A DNA stretch of 64,000 nucleotides, from the NCBI GenBank assembly GCA_029261655.1, contig JAJDAY010000015.1, positions 1-64,000 on the forward strand, read 5' to 3'. Positions 1 to 8,844 of this stretch are shown here, piece by piece (position 1 is the stretch's first letter; each line of letters starts with the position of its first letter). The position numbers and the translations under genes were made by a program. Below the pieces are notes generated by a model, which was not told where the DNA came from, searched no databases, and saw only the letters and a list, made by a program, of their open reading frames with translations. This stretch comes from Nitrospinaceae bacterium (GTDB taxonomy: Bacteria > Nitrospinota > Nitrospinia > Nitrospinales > VA-1).

Positions 1-867
1 GGCGGGAATCATGGAATTTCGAACGCGCGCGCTCTTGCAGTAATGGCTAACAAACCACAGGTTCGGCAAAGGCTCGTTGAGAGAGGCATCACGATTCCAC
101 ATGACACCCATTTTCTTCCAGGGCAACATGACACCACAACGGATGAAGTGGAACTATTTGACTTGGAAGAGGTCCCAGCTACGCACCGAAAAGATTTGCT
201 CAGACTACAACATGACCTCCAAGAAGCCTGTGAAAAAAATAATCGAGAACGACTCACTCGCTTTCCAGACGTTCCTGCAACGAAGGAGAGTGATAAGGCA
301 TCCCCGCTGACGAAAGTACGAAGTATGGATTGGTCTCAGGTTCGACCCGAATGGGGACTGTCTGGGCATACCGCCTTTATTATGGGGCGACGTTTGTTGA
401 CTCAGGGAATAAATTTTGAGGGCCGGACTTTTTTACATTCCTACGATCATTCACAAGATCCAGATGGAAAATATCTAGAAATCATAATGACCGCTCCCAT
501 GATAGTTACCAATTGGATCAACATGGAACATTATTTTTCAACCGTTGACCCAATAGTCTATGGAGCTGGTAGCAAGGTGTATCACAATGTGGTCGGCAAC
601 ATAGGGGTCATGTATGGTTCCCAAAGTGATCTATGTGTAGGACTTCCCATTCAAACTGTTTTCAATGGCGATAAACCTTATCATGAGCCTATGCGGTTAT
701 TCGCTATCATTGAGGCTCCATTAGAAAGAATTGCGACCATAGTTGGGCGACATAATATATTGCAACGATTGACGGGGAATCGTTGGATCAATCTTGTCGC
801 AATAGACCCAGATACTAAGAAATTTTTCCTCTTTCGGTCACTGAAAGATTGGCAACCTATTCATTAA
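1..867 (+). CDS. dabA: DabA-type inorganic carbon transporter subunit (DUF2309), C-terminal part
   Basis: The frame is open from base 1, so this is the 3' end of a larger gene (family members are usually 800-1000 residues). The first residues read GGNHGISNARALA, which fits the stretch just after the zinc-ligand CGACGG motif of DabA. Further on, SKVYHNVVGNIGVMYGSQSD and GLPIQTV with YHEPMRL are typical of the DabA C-terminus. DabA is a carbonic-anhydrase-like cytoplasmic protein that works with the membrane subunit DabB to accumulate bicarbonate. DabB would be expected upstream, outside the window. A PII-like gene follows 30 bp downstream, a usual partner. The internal ATG at 43 is not the true start. 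Confidence 0.9.
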   Translation, partial: GGNHGISNARALAVMANKPQVRQRLVERGITIPHDTHFLPGQHDTTTDEVELFDLEEVPATHRKDLLRLQHDLQEACEKNNRERLTRFPDVPATKESDKASPLTKVRSMDWSQVRPEWGLSGHTAFIMGRRLLTQGINFEGRTFLHSYDHSQDPDGKYLEIIMTAPMIVTNWINMEHYFSTVDPIVYGAGSKVYHNVVGNIGVMYGSQSDLCVGLPIQTVFNGDKPYHEPMRLFAIIEAPLERIATIVGRHNILQRLTGNRWINLVAIDPDTKKFFLFRSLKDWQPIH

Positions 868-897
868 TACTATCTTTTTGAGGAGACTTTAGACAAC

Positions 898-1233
898 ATG
901 AGTGACATGAAACTTCATCCAATGAAAGAAGTAAAAATTATTATCGAGGGAGAGCATATTCATTTTGTAACGGACGTTCTCGACCGAATCAAAGCTAGCG
1001 GCTATACTGTATTCAGCAATATTTCAGGAAAAGGACATCACGGATACCACGAAGGGCATTTAATGTTTAATGACACGAGTAGCTTACAAATGATCTTGAC
1101 CGTTGTCCCTGAAGAAAAACTGGATCCTATTCTCTCTGGCCTGAAACCATTTTTGGAACGCCACTCAGGGAGTCTTTTTGTGTTGGACGCGAGTGTACTC
1201 CGACCCGATCGTTTTGATTCTAAAGAAGCCTAA
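898..1233 (+). CDS. PII-like signalling protein of the DAB carbon-uptake operon
   Basis: A 111-residue PII-fold protein. EVKIIIEGEH forms the first strand, NISGKGHHGYHEG occupies the T-loop region and LTVVPEEKLDPIL leads the second beta-alpha-beta unit. It resembles the PII-like proteins encoded beside DabA or carboxysome genes more than GlnB/GlnK, because the canonical uridylylated-tyrosine T-loop is absent. AGGAG at 881-885 precedes the ATG at 898 with a 12-bp spacer; ATG 907 is an alternative start. Tight linkage to dabA suggests that it senses an adenylate or bicarbonate-related signal and tunes uptake; that role is inferred from family context. Confidence 0.82.
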   Translation: MSDMKLHPMKEVKIIIEGEHIHFVTDVLDRIKASGYTVFSNISGKGHHGYHEGHLMFNDTSSLQMILTVVPEEKLDPILSGLKPFLERHSGSLFVLDASVLRPDRFDSKEA

Positions 1234-1426
1234 GAATATCTGCTGAACAACAATATGGATAGACCCAAATCCCTATAAAATAAATAAAGATCTGAACTTC
1301 CTTTTCTACAATCACTCTATTATAAATTTTACTTAATTTGTCGTCCCTAATATTGCGTAAAGTATTGTCCGCTTTGGGTGGTGTTCTCAAGTGGTCAACG
1401 CAACACTATAATCTTTAAATAAAAAG

Positions 1427-1600
1427 ATGGAGTGTTGTAGAACCCGAATTAACTATATCCCTGCACAGAAGCAAGAGATATGGGATCGTTGGAAAAAAGG
1501 CGAGTCTATGGAACCTCTAAAACTCACTGAAAATAAAGCAGATAAGCGAAACCCGCCTGAAATCAAATACTTCCAATTATTGTTAGTATCGCACTTCTAA
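1427..1600 (+). pseudogene. IS30-like transposase N-terminal remnant
   Basis: A 57-codon reading frame from ATG 1427 to TAA 1598. Its middle, IPAQKQEIWDRWKKGES, resembles the N-terminal helix-turn-helix of IS30-family transposases (pattern: QK-EIWDRW--GES). The frame then loses similarity and runs into the tRNA fragment, so the catalytic DDE domain is missing. Upstream, GTGTTCTCAAGTGGTCAACG (1381-1400) could be an old terminal repeat, but I cannot find its partner. Recognition rests on a short motif only; it could be another small HTH protein. Confidence 0.4.
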
Positions 1601-1638
1601 TCCGTAGGTCACAGGTTCGAATCCTGTCAGGCGTACCA
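1589..1638 (+). other. 3' half of a tRNA-Arg(TCT), probable attachment-site remnant
   Basis: CTTCTAA (1594-1600) reads as an anticodon loop with anticodon TCT. ACAGG-TTCGAAT-CCTGT (1611-1627) is a perfect T-arm, and CAGGCGT plus A-CCA (1628-1638) is the 3' acceptor strand with encoded CCA. No D-arm exists upstream, and the anticodon stem pairs only in part (TCGCA against TCCGT), so the 5' half has been replaced. A break at the anticodon loop is the usual crossover point for tyrosine integrases that use tRNA 3' ends. This is a fragment, not a functional tRNA. Confidence 0.75.
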
Positions 1639-1830
1639 TATAAAACAATAAGTTATATGGATTTTATCGCAAACCGACTTTTTCGTATCAGTGATTTTTG
1701 CCACTCCTTTGCGAAATCAGGGGCGGGAATCCGGAATCTTCACGACCGGGGAAGCTTATAACGATCGCGGCAAACATTTCCTTAAATTGAATAACTGTGT
1801 ATTCAATAATATTATGGCTCTAAAAAAGGA

Positions 1831-3015
1831 TTAGAGAACCTTCAACTGCTGGCCGACTTTTTTGAAGGCTTGAACCGCTCGTTCGAGATCTTCTTTTTTG
1901 TGAGCGGCGGAAATCTGGATGCGAATCCGCGCCTGATCTTTCGGCACGACCGGGTAACTAAAGCCGACCACATAAATGCCCTCTTTCAACATTTGATCGG
2001 CCATGTCATGCGCCAGGCGGGCGTCATTCAGCATGATCGGGATGATGGGGTGGTCGCCCGGCCGGATTTCAAATCCGGCTTCCTGAATCTTTTCTCTGAA
2101 CCAGGACACGTTTTCCCGCAACGTTTCCTGCAGGTGTGAAGACTCCGTAATGAGCTCGATTGCCTTCAACGTCGCGGCGGAAATCACAGGTGAAAGAGAA
2201 TTGGAAAACAGATAAGGCCGGGACCGTTGCCTGAGCAGAGCGACAATTTCTTTTTTACCGCAGGTAAACCCGCCGGATGCCCCGCCCAGGGCCTTGCCAA
2301 AAGTGGACGTGATGATATCCACTCGGCCCAGGACGTTTTTATACTCCAGACTGCCTCGTCCCCTGAGGCCAAAAAACCCGGTGGCGTGTGAGTCGTCCAC
2401 CATGACCCTCGCATCGTAGCGTTCAGCCAGATCACAGATTTTATCTAAAGGAGCCACGTCGCCATCCATGCTGAAAACGCCATCCGTGGCGATGAGCCGG
2501 AAACGGCATTTGTCAGCCCGTTTCAACTGGGTTTCCAGGTGGCCCATATCGGCATGGTTGTAGCGAAAGCGTTGGGCCTTGCACAAACGTACCCCATCGA
2601 TGATGCTCGCATGATTCAACCGGTCGCTGATAACAGCGTCGTTCTGATCCAGCAGAGTTTCAAACAAACCGGCGTTGGCGTCAAAACAGGAGGAATACAA
2701 AATCGTGTCTTCCATTTCCAGAAATTTTGCCACCTGCCCTTCGAGCTTCTTGTGAACTTCCTGAGTTCCGCAAATGAAGCGAACAGATGCCATTCCGTAT
2801 CCATAATCGCCCAGTGCATTTTTGGCGGCTTGAATGATCTCAGGATGATTGGCAAGACCCAGGTAATTGTTAGCGCAGAAGTTCAACGCCTCCCCGCCAG
2901 CGGTTTGGATATGTACCTGCTGAGGACCAAGAAGCGCCCGTTCGTCTTTATATAACCCGGCCATCTGAATGGATTCCAATTCCTCTTGGATGAATTCGGT
3001 CATTCTGTCCGGCAT
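1831..3015 (-). CDS. kbl: Glycine C-acetyltransferase (2-amino-3-ketobutyrate CoA ligase)
   Basis: A 394-residue alpha-oxoamine synthase, the normal length for Kbl. It cleaves 2-amino-3-ketobutyrate with CoA to glycine and acetyl-CoA using PLP. The PLP lysine is K241 in [13 protein letters not shown], and the family motifs [10 protein letters not shown] (residues 45-54), [11 protein letters not shown] and [11 protein letters not shown] are present. Family relatives are BioF, HemA and SPT. Here the KALGGASGG context and the adjacent threonine-dehydrogenase-like gene 22 bp upstream in the same operon favour Kbl. The pair would form the threonine-to-glycine pathway. Confidence 0.93.
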   Translation of the reverse strand: MPDRMTEFIQEELESIQMAGLYKDERALLGPQQVHIQTAGGEALNFCANNYLGLANHPEIIQAAKNALGDYGYGMASVRFICGTQEVHKKLEGQVAKFLEMEDTILYSSCFDANAGLFETLLDQNDAVISDRLNHASIIDGVRLCKAQRFRYNHADMGHLETQLKRADKCRFRLIATDGVFSMDGDVAPLDKICDLAERYDARVMVDDSHATGFFGLRGRGSLEYKNVLGRVDIITSTFGKALGGASGGFTCGKKEIVALLRQRSRPYLFSNSLSPVISAATLKAIELITESSHLQETLRENVSWFREKIQEAGFEIRPGDHPIIPIMLNDARLAHDMADQMLKEGIYVVGFSYPVVPKDQARIRIQISAAHKKEDLERAVQAFKKVGQQLKVL

Positions 3016-3037
3016 GGCTTGGCCCCTTTTTGCCTGG

Positions 3038-4198
3038 TTAATATTTCAAAATAACTTTCGGGTGCCGCCGAATGATCTGATCAAACTCATCCCGATCAAA
3101 ATCGTGAAACGGCACAATAGTTTCCTTCCCCTTGTTCAGGATGATCTCATAAATTTTATCCTGCAACTTATGAACCTTTGACTTGAGCAGATTGTTCATG
3201 ATGTACCAGGTCTGAAACACACGGCGCCCCACAATGCTGTGCAGAGATTTGCCGTGTAAAATGATGTTCTGAAAATCGGTCAGAGTAAAATCGCCTGCGG
3301 ATAACCCGAATAAAATGATATCGCCTCCGGCGCGAGTCGCAGAAATGGCTGTATTCAGAGCCTGATTGCTTCCCGACATCTCGAACGCCACATCCACTCC
3401 CTCGCCACAACTGTGTTTTCGGATGGCTTCGACAATTTCGTGGTCAGGAGCAATACCCGTTTCGTTTTGCTTTTCACGGTTGACAGCAATTGTGAGATCC
3501 ACACCCAATCGTTCGGCCATTTTCAAATTCCCTGGATTTGGGTCCACACCCACAATGGTCGTGGCACCCATTGCCCGCGCCACTAAAATTGAAAATAGCC
3601 CAATCGTACCGCAACCAAAAATGGCGACGGTTTTTCCCCGGAGATCGATTTTACTGCAAGCGTGCACGGCGTTGCCTAACGGTTCCTGAATCGCCGCGAC
3701 CTCCGGGCGAATGGCGTTGACATCCGTCAGCCACAATTCTTTTGCCGGCAGTTTGATGGTTTCGGCGAAACAGCCGTCGGTGGAAATTCCAATGATTAAA
3801 TGATTCGCACAGACATGTTCTTCGCCAATTTTACATTGGTAACATTTGCCGCAGAAAATATGGGATTCCGTAGATACAATATCACCGGGCTTGTAACCAT
3901 AATGTTTAGCAGAATAGGAGCCCGTTTCCACGATTTCGCCCAACAACTCGTGACCGCAAATGCGGCGCGACTTGCCTTCACTTTCCAGGGAATCAAAGAT
4001 CATGTCCTTGAACGCGTGGCGAAACCAGATGCCCTTGTCCGAACCGCAGAACCCGGTAAATCGTGGTTTGATGATGACCTTGTTCGAATCTTCAGGAAAT
4101 TTTGATTCGTCCAGCTTGGGCTCAGGAACCTCGATGAAATCCATTCCTTGAGTGGATTCCCACTCTTCCCGCTTGATGTCCAGAACGAGTGCTTTCAC
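3038..4198 (-). CDS. tdh: Zinc-dependent threonine 3-dehydrogenase-like MDR enzyme
   Basis: A medium-chain dehydrogenase. The catalytic-zinc region is GFCGSDKG with [10 protein letters not shown], the structural zinc site is [15 protein letters not shown], and the Rossmann fold is [13 protein letters not shown]. Expected reaction: L-threonine plus NAD+ to 2-amino-3-ketobutyrate, which the downstream kbl would use. I chose the GTG at 4198 because AAGGAC lies just upstream and VKALVLDI matches the usual family N-terminus. An ATG at 4270 would add 24 hydrophilic residues with no family match. At about 386 residues it is longer than E. coli Tdh, so another polyol or sugar substrate is possible; the kbl neighbour is the main argument for threonine. 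Confidence 0.78.
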   Translation of the reverse strand: MKALVLDIKREEWESTQGMDFIEVPEPKLDESKFPEDSNKVIIKPRFTGFCGSDKGIWFRHAFKDMIFDSLESEGKSRRICGHELLGEIVETGSYSAKHYGYKPGDIVSTESHIFCGKCYQCKIGEEHVCANHLIIGISTDGCFAETIKLPAKELWLTDVNAIRPEVAAIQEPLGNAVHACSKIDLRGKTVAIFGCGTIGLFSILVARAMGATTIVGVDPNPGNLKMAERLGVDLTIAVNREKQNETGIAPDHEIVEAIRKHSCGEGVDVAFEMSGSNQALNTAISATRAGGDIILFGLSAGDFTLTDFQNIILHGKSLHSIVGRRVFQTWYIMNNLLKSKVHKLQDKIYEIILNKGKETIVPFHDFDRDEFDQIIRRHPKVILKY

Positions 4199-4270
4199 GT
4201 TGCGTCCTTTTTTAAATAAACCCAACAATTTCAATCGAGATTTTTTATACAAATCACCCCGAATGAACAA

Positions 4271-4591
4271 ATCATCTTTATGGAGAATTTATGACTTGAT
4301 CATATATAAATTTTTGCATTTCCCAATCACTCTGTCAATCAATGCGGTATTTAGTGCACACTTATAATCAACCGCTTAAACAAAAGACTCAGATAAATTG
4401 GATTATCTTAAAGGTCACTTTATTCCCCTTCTCGCAGGTTCACAAAAATAAAATCATCCCTAAATGGGAATATATCCCTCATCATGACTCTCCTTATATA
4501 AAGAGAGTATTTCAGCTTGCAAAATTATTGCAAACCTGGTTTTCCCCATATATAGTCATGGCCTCAGCATTTAATTAATGGAAAATTCCAG
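4271..4591. other. Divergent AT-rich intergenic region between tdh and the haem-porin gene
   Basis: About 320 bp, strongly AT-rich. It carries the tdh promoter candidate and, on the plus strand, a TATAAT at 4363-4368 without a convincing -35. Two TTGCAA palindromes sit at about 4517-4533. A 78-codon frame here has no protein-like composition and was not called. Confidence 0.4.
4310..4338 (-). promoter_or_regulatory. Putative sigma-70 promoter for tdh-kbl
   Basis: Read on the minus strand, a perfect TTGACA (forward 4333-4338) is followed after 17 bp by AAAAAT (forward 4310-4315, 4 of 6 matches to TATAAT). Transcription would start near 4303, giving a leader of about 100 nt before the GTG at 4198. 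This is a pattern match only. Confidence 0.4.
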
Positions 4592-5905
4592 ATGATCGGG
4601 AGTTCTATGATGTCTTATACTTACAAGATGGTTGAACAGAACGACTCAAGAATGGTTTCCCTGAAAGATGCAATTAAAAGAAGATTCCTACCGGGTAAAA
4701 ACATTCGAATCAAGTCCTTTGTTGTTTCCTTTTTAGTTCTATTTGTCGCGATCGGTTTTATGGCGGGCATGGCGGAGGCCATCCCCCTCTTTGCCCGAAA
4801 TTATAAGTTAAGCTGTACGACCTGCCATATCGGGTTTCCCAAACTCAACAGCTTTGGAGAGGCGTTTGCCGGAAACGGATATCGTTTTTCCGAAGATGAT
4901 CTTGCAGGGCAAAACATAGAGACGGGAGATGATAATTTACAGCTTTTAAACCATCTGCCCCTGGCTATTCGAGCGGATTCCTTTTTCCGGGTCCGCAACG
5001 ATACGGAGACCAAAACCGACCTGCAAGGGCCTTTTGTCCTTAAAATTCTGTCCAGCGCTCCCCTCACAAAAAATATTTCTTATTATTTCTATTTTCTTTT
5101 TGATGAGCGTGGTGACGTTGGGGGCGTGGAAGACGCCTTCATCCATTTAAATGACGCCTATAAAGGCGTTGACCTTGATCTTCGCTTTGGCCAGTTTCAA
5201 GTGACGGACGTGTTATTTCCTCGCGAACAACGTCTCACTTTTCAGGACTTCACCTATTACGTCACGGCTATCAGTGACAGTGGCTTCCGTCTCACCTACG
5301 ACCGCATCGTCGAAGCGACATACAATTTTGATGTGACCGAAAACCTCGGAATGGGACTGGTCGCGGGAGTGGCCAATGGCAACGGGATTGGCGGCGCGGA
5401 CAGTGACCGGAATTTTGATTCGGATAATTTTAAAAACTTCTACGGAAAAGTGGATTTTTCAGTCGGCGAGCAAAGCCTGGGGATTTATGCCTACAGTGGC
5501 CGGGAAAATAATTCTGCCAGAATCCGCAATGAATTTTTCAGGGTGGGGCCCGTTTTTGATTTCTGGTTGTTCGAGGACTGGAACCTCTGGGGCAATTTTC
5601 TTTATGGGGAAGACTCGAATCCGAAGTTCGGCCCTGCTTCTGTGGATGACACACGCTCCTGGGGCGGCTTTGCGGGAGTGACGAAAAAATTTGGAGAAGA
5701 TTGGCTTTTGTCTCTTCTATACAACCGGGTCAAAGTATATGGCCGGCAAGAACTCGATGCCAATACCGTCACGACGAACCTGACATACTATCTGATGAGA
5801 AACTTCAAACTGCTGGTTGAAATCACAGGCGACCTCGAGGAGACCAACGCGTTTCATCCGGTCAAAGAGCATACGGGAGTTTTTGGAGTCGTCCTGGCCT
5901 ATTGA
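4592..5905 (+). CDS. Cyc2-like monohaem cytochrome c fused to an outer-membrane beta-barrel
   Basis: A membrane signal segment (about residues 42-62) ends at AEA. The mature protein begins IPLFARNYKLSCTTCH, a single haem-c site (C75, C78, H79), followed by FPKLNSFGEAFAGNGY. The remaining roughly 340 residues alternate polar and aromatic positions as in a porin barrel and end in an aromatic-rich strand (GVFGVVLAY). This architecture and the A-P-FAR...CxxCH...F...GY pattern are those of Cyc2, the outer-membrane Fe(II) oxidase, but the same pattern occurs in a broader uncharacterised family. GGGAG at 4598-4602 may direct translation from ATG 4607/4610 rather than 4592. Confidence 0.7.
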   Translation: MIGSSMMSYTYKMVEQNDSRMVSLKDAIKRRFLPGKNIRIKSFVVSFLVLFVAIGFMAGMAEAIPLFARNYKLSCTTCHIGFPKLNSFGEAFAGNGYRFSEDDLAGQNIETGDDNLQLLNHLPLAIRADSFFRVRNDTETKTDLQGPFVLKILSSAPLTKNISYYFYFLFDERGDVGGVEDAFIHLNDAYKGVDLDLRFGQFQVTDVLFPREQRLTFQDFTYYVTAISDSGFRLTYDRIVEATYNFDVTENLGMGLVAGVANGNGIGGADSDRNFDSDNFKNFYGKVDFSVGEQSLGIYAYSGRENNSARIRNEFFRVGPVFDFWLFEDWNLWGNFLYGEDSNPKFGPASVDDTRSWGGFAGVTKKFGEDWLLSLLYNRVKVYGRQELDANTVTTNLTYYLMRNFKLLVEITGDLEETNAFHPVKEHTGVFGVVLAY

Positions 5906-5969
5906 TTTTTCATTGCCAGCTTATATACAATATTTGTAAAATGGCCCAAAACAACCTGCCCGGGTCCAA

Positions 5970-6716
5970 GTGCGAATAATAGTTTTTTTCTGCCTATATA
6001 TTTTATTTTTTCCGAAAATATCTTTTGCGGCGCCCATTTCAACAGATGTCTTCCAAGTTTCTGTTTCGATCCAACCATTCATATCCCACGAAAAAGAAAA
6101 ATACAACCTGCAGGTCATTCAACCTTATCTATTCGACAAAACCGCTCTCCTTAAAACCATGAGTTCCCTGGCCTACCAGAAAAGGGGCGTCTCCTGGTCA
6201 AATAAAAGACGGGTTTTCAATACCGCCGTAACCCAGGAGTTGGCGCCCATGATCCTGAAAAGCTTTTCACTTGCTAACCCGGATCAACGGATTACTTTCC
6301 GGGTAAAAAATGCGGCGGGAAAAACCACTCTGAGGGGAGATACATTTTTAACAACGGAGGGCCTCCATTGGCGAATGACCGCGATTCAAAAAATCCGCAG
6401 AACCGTGGATGACTTTTCTGTCAGTGGCGATCCCTGGCGACTGGTTCCTCTCACCCATCAGTCTTATAAAACGAAAGAAAAAATCAAGAATCTTGTCCAG
6501 GAAATAACTAATTGGATTGTGTTTAATCAGATCAAGCCTGACCCCGAGCGAATAATACATCCCTCCCCTCCATCTGAAGAAAAACAAGCCGCGCCTGCAA
6601 CGCCAGGCTTGGGCATTAAAAAAAGACTGAAAATTCTGGAAGAATTAAAACGTGATGGGTTGATTGATGAAAAGGAGTATAAAGTCAAACGCCAAAAAAT
6701 TCTCGATGATTTATAG
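5970..6716 (+). CDS. Exported protein with C-terminal SHOCT-type domain, function unknown
   Basis: GTG start followed by a typical signal peptide (IIVFFCLYILFFPKISFAA). The middle part, residues 25-190, I do not recognise. A proline-rich linker leads to the last 30 residues, KRLKILEELKRDGLIDEKEY, which match the SHOCT pattern (LEEL--DGLI-EEEYE-KK--LL). SHOCT domains usually lie in cytoplasmic or membrane proteins, so one at the end of an apparently exported protein is uncommon. The gene follows the haem-porin gene by 64 bp on the same strand and could be cotranscribed. Confidence 0.55.
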   Translation: MRIIVFFCLYILFFPKISFAAPISTDVFQVSVSIQPFISHEKEKYNLQVIQPYLFDKTALLKTMSSLAYQKRGVSWSNKRRVFNTAVTQELAPMILKSFSLANPDQRITFRVKNAAGKTTLRGDTFLTTEGLHWRMTAIQKIRRTVDDFSVSGDPWRLVPLTHQSYKTKEKIKNLVQEITNWIVFNQIKPDPERIIHPSPPSEEKQAAPATPGLGIKKRLKILEELKRDGLIDEKEYKVKRQKILDDL

Positions 6717-6745
6717 TAGCATTATTTTATTTTTTTCAGTTAGAG

Positions 6746-7312
6746 TCAGGGATCGACCTGGTTCATTTTAGCATGAGCTTCTAACTTCTCAGCTTCCTCG
6801 ACTCGATCCGTCTTTCTAAGTAAATCCGCGTAGCCTTCCTGAATATGGACAACAAGGGGATGCTCCGGCCCCAGGATTTTCACCCAAATCGCAAGGGCCC
6901 GCTTATAAAGTGGTTCCGCCTCTGCGTGCTTACCCAGAATGCGATAATTATTTGCCAGGTTGTTGAGGCTCGCCGCAACATTAGGATGCTCCGGCCCCAG
7001 GACCCTTTCGTCCCTCTCCAGTACACGCCGGTAAAACGGCTCGGCCTCGGAATACTTTTCCTGTTCCCGATAAGTTTCTGCAAGATGATTTAGTGTCAGC
7101 CGCAATCGCGGATCATCATTCGAGAATCTCTCGGCCTCTTTCAGGGCATCAAAAAATTGTTTTTCCGCCTCGACAAAATTTTTTTCCTTAAAAGCCGCCC
7201 AACCCGCGTCATGGTATTTTCCCCAGTTTCCATCAGGAAAAAACATGGTTTTCAGATAAAGCAACGAGCCAACCACGGCAACCATTAGTGCAAAAGCTCT
7301 AGTCTTGTTCAT
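6746..7312 (-). CDS. Membrane-anchored TPR protein (kinesin-light-chain type repeats)
   Basis: 188 residues. One N-terminal membrane segment (residues 6-24) is followed by at least three TPR units of about 42 residues: WAAFKEKNFVEAEKQFFDAL, AETYREQEKYSEAEPFYRRV and ANNYRILGKHAEAEPLYKRA. The spacer LGPEHPNVAASLNNLA is typical of the TPR_10/TPR_12 families. It is probably a scaffold in the periplasm or at the membrane. The partner is unknown. The 3' end faces the convergent SHOCT gene 29 bp away. Confidence 0.75.
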   Translation of the reverse strand: MNKTRAFALMVAVVGSLLYLKTMFFPDGNWGKYHDAGWAAFKEKNFVEAEKQFFDALKEAERFSNDDPRLRLTLNHLAETYREQEKYSEAEPFYRRVLERDERVLGPEHPNVAASLNNLANNYRILGKHAEAEPLYKRALAIWVKILGPEHPLVVHIQEGYADLLRKTDRVEEAEKLEAHAKMNQVDP

Positions 7313-7370
7313 GATTTCTAGTTTTCTGCTGAAGTTTTTAGCTTTGTTCGACGACCACTAAAGGGTGAAT

Positions 7371-8792
7371 TCATTTTACTTCGACCAATCGTCCCCTTTC
7401 CTGTTGCCAATACCTGTTCAAATCCGCTTGAACCAGGGCCAAAACCGCTCCCTGCAATAAAATCAGGATAATCCCATAAAACAGGTAATAGGGCATGTCT
7501 GAGGGAAGCATTTTGATAGCCCCGTCTAAGATAAAATATTGCAGGATAATAGTTAGAACTTTAAAACTCTCCTTTATTCGCCTTTTCAAAAATCTTTTGA
7601 TCATTCGAAGTTGGAAATACAAGAAGGTCGTCTGAACCCCCGCAACGACCCAATCCAGAGAAGCCTTAATAAAAGATTGAAAAGGGAAATCAATTAATCT
7701 CGCAAGAATTATTCCTAAAACAAAATATGGGATGATGGAGAGTACTAACAGCCCCAAAAATTGTGATTCAGGGTTTATTTTAATCCCTTTGTGATTCCTG
7801 AATTTTCGGTAATTCCGGAGAAACCAGAAATAAAAATAAAGGCCAAAGGTTAACCCATATAAAATAAAAAAAAAGCTTATCGACTGCCCCTGGGTCGGTA
7901 CTTTAGTCAAACCTTTATATTGTGAAATTATTTTGGAGGAAAAAACCTCTTTTATCGATTTGGTTTTTCCCCCTTTTTTAGCGATGAGTAAATCCTCAGG
8001 ACTTAACTTGCCTTCCGATAGCAAACAACGAATATCTTTTAATTGCAGAGGACCTTTTTTAATGCCCTCTTTTACGAGCATGAATTGTGCGGGTGAAAAT
8101 TCAATAACTGCAGAATGCTTTTCCAAATCTTTTTTTGCTCTCAAACCAATATAAATACTCAGAAAAACCATTCCAAATATTACAAAAAAAGACCAACCGG
8201 CACGGGAGAAAGCGGCGGTATCATAAATCCCGTGAAGGATGACCACTGAAACCAGCCCTTTCCATAATTCTTTTTCAGGTTCAAAACTGAATTTAGCCCT
8301 TCCCATGAAATAGCCCAAAATTATTCCCAAAAAAGCGTGCCCGGGAACCGCTGTGAATAGCCGAAGCATTCCCGCTTCCTGGCCTAATCTAAAAACGTAA
8401 AATAGATTTTCAACGGTTGCAAAACCACATCCCAGAATTCCTCCAAAAACTATTCCATCAAAAGGTTCGCTAAAATCCCGGTCATCGTAAATGAATCCTT
8501 TAAGGAAAATAAATTTGCATAATTCCTCCACCAAAGCCACGCCGATAAAAGCATAAAACACCTGTTGCCACCCTATAGAGCTGGAATCTTCGGAAAAGAC
8601 ATTTTGCAAACTAAAAAAATTTTCAAAAACCGTCTCGACATAGGCTGTGGGAAAGCAGGCCAAACCTCCCAATAGAAAAGCTTTGATTACTGTGCCTTTT
8701 GGCTCGGGTTCCCATTTGTCGGAATAATAAATATACACCGCAACCGCAATTCCCGGACCCGCGGCAAGGTAGATTAACTTTAGAGTTTCCAT
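7371..8792 (-). CDS. PrsW-family intramembrane protease fused to GYF_2-like and DUF4234-like domains
   Basis: A 473-residue polytopic membrane protein. Residues 1-215 carry the PrsW signatures: the EExxK motif (E89, E90, K93 in VEELCK), then FDGIVFGGILG with ATVENLFY, then PGHAFLGIILGY and LHGIYD. Residues about 230-280 (FMLVKEGIKKGPLQLKDI...LSPEDLLIAKKG) look like a GYF_2/DUF4339 module. Residues about 305-465 form a second membrane unit beginning YGLTFGLYFYFWFLRNYRKF, as in DUF4234. PrsW proteases cleave anti-sigma factors, but no sigma or anti-sigma gene is adjacent, so the substrate is unknown. Confidence 0.75.
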   Translation of the reverse strand: METLKLIYLAAGPGIAVAVYIYYSDKWEPEPKGTVIKAFLLGGLACFPTAYVETVFENFFSLQNVFSEDSSSIGWQQVFYAFIGVALVEELCKFIFLKGFIYDDRDFSEPFDGIVFGGILGCGFATVENLFYVFRLGQEAGMLRLFTAVPGHAFLGIILGYFMGRAKFSFEPEKELWKGLVSVVILHGIYDTAAFSRAGWSFFVIFGMVFLSIYIGLRAKKDLEKHSAVIEFSPAQFMLVKEGIKKGPLQLKDIRCLLSEGKLSPEDLLIAKKGGKTKSIKEVFSSKIISQYKGLTKVPTQGQSISFFFILYGLTFGLYFYFWFLRNYRKFRNHKGIKINPESQFLGLLVLSIIPYFVLGIILARLIDFPFQSFIKASLDWVVAGVQTTFLYFQLRMIKRFLKRRIKESFKVLTIILQYFILDGAIKMLPSDMPYYLFYGIILILLQGAVLALVQADLNRYWQQERGRLVEVK

Positions 8793-8844
8793 TCCAGGCT
8801 CATTTTAAAATTCCCGGTTTTAAAAGGGTAAAGAGATGAAAAGT

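Larger units (their letters stand above)
1234..1830. other. Intergenic region with integration debris
   Basis: About 600 bp without an intact gene. It contains a short IS30-like transposase scrap (1427-1600) directly abutting the 3' half of a tRNA-Arg (1589-1638). 1234-1426 is AT-rich; 1639-1830 shows nothing I can recognise. The two scraps are annotated separately. Confidence 0.6.

Noticed and set aside
1553-1638. A complete tRNA using CCGCCTG at 1553-1559 as the 5' acceptor strand
   Set aside because: Six of seven acceptor bases would pair, but there is no D-arm, the anticodon stem is broken and the total length would be too long; only the 3' half is authentic.
4342-4578. 78-codon open frame upstream of the haem-porin gene
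   Set aside because: AT-rich, no ribosome binding site, no recognisable motif or domain; it fills a region that behaves like a promoter.
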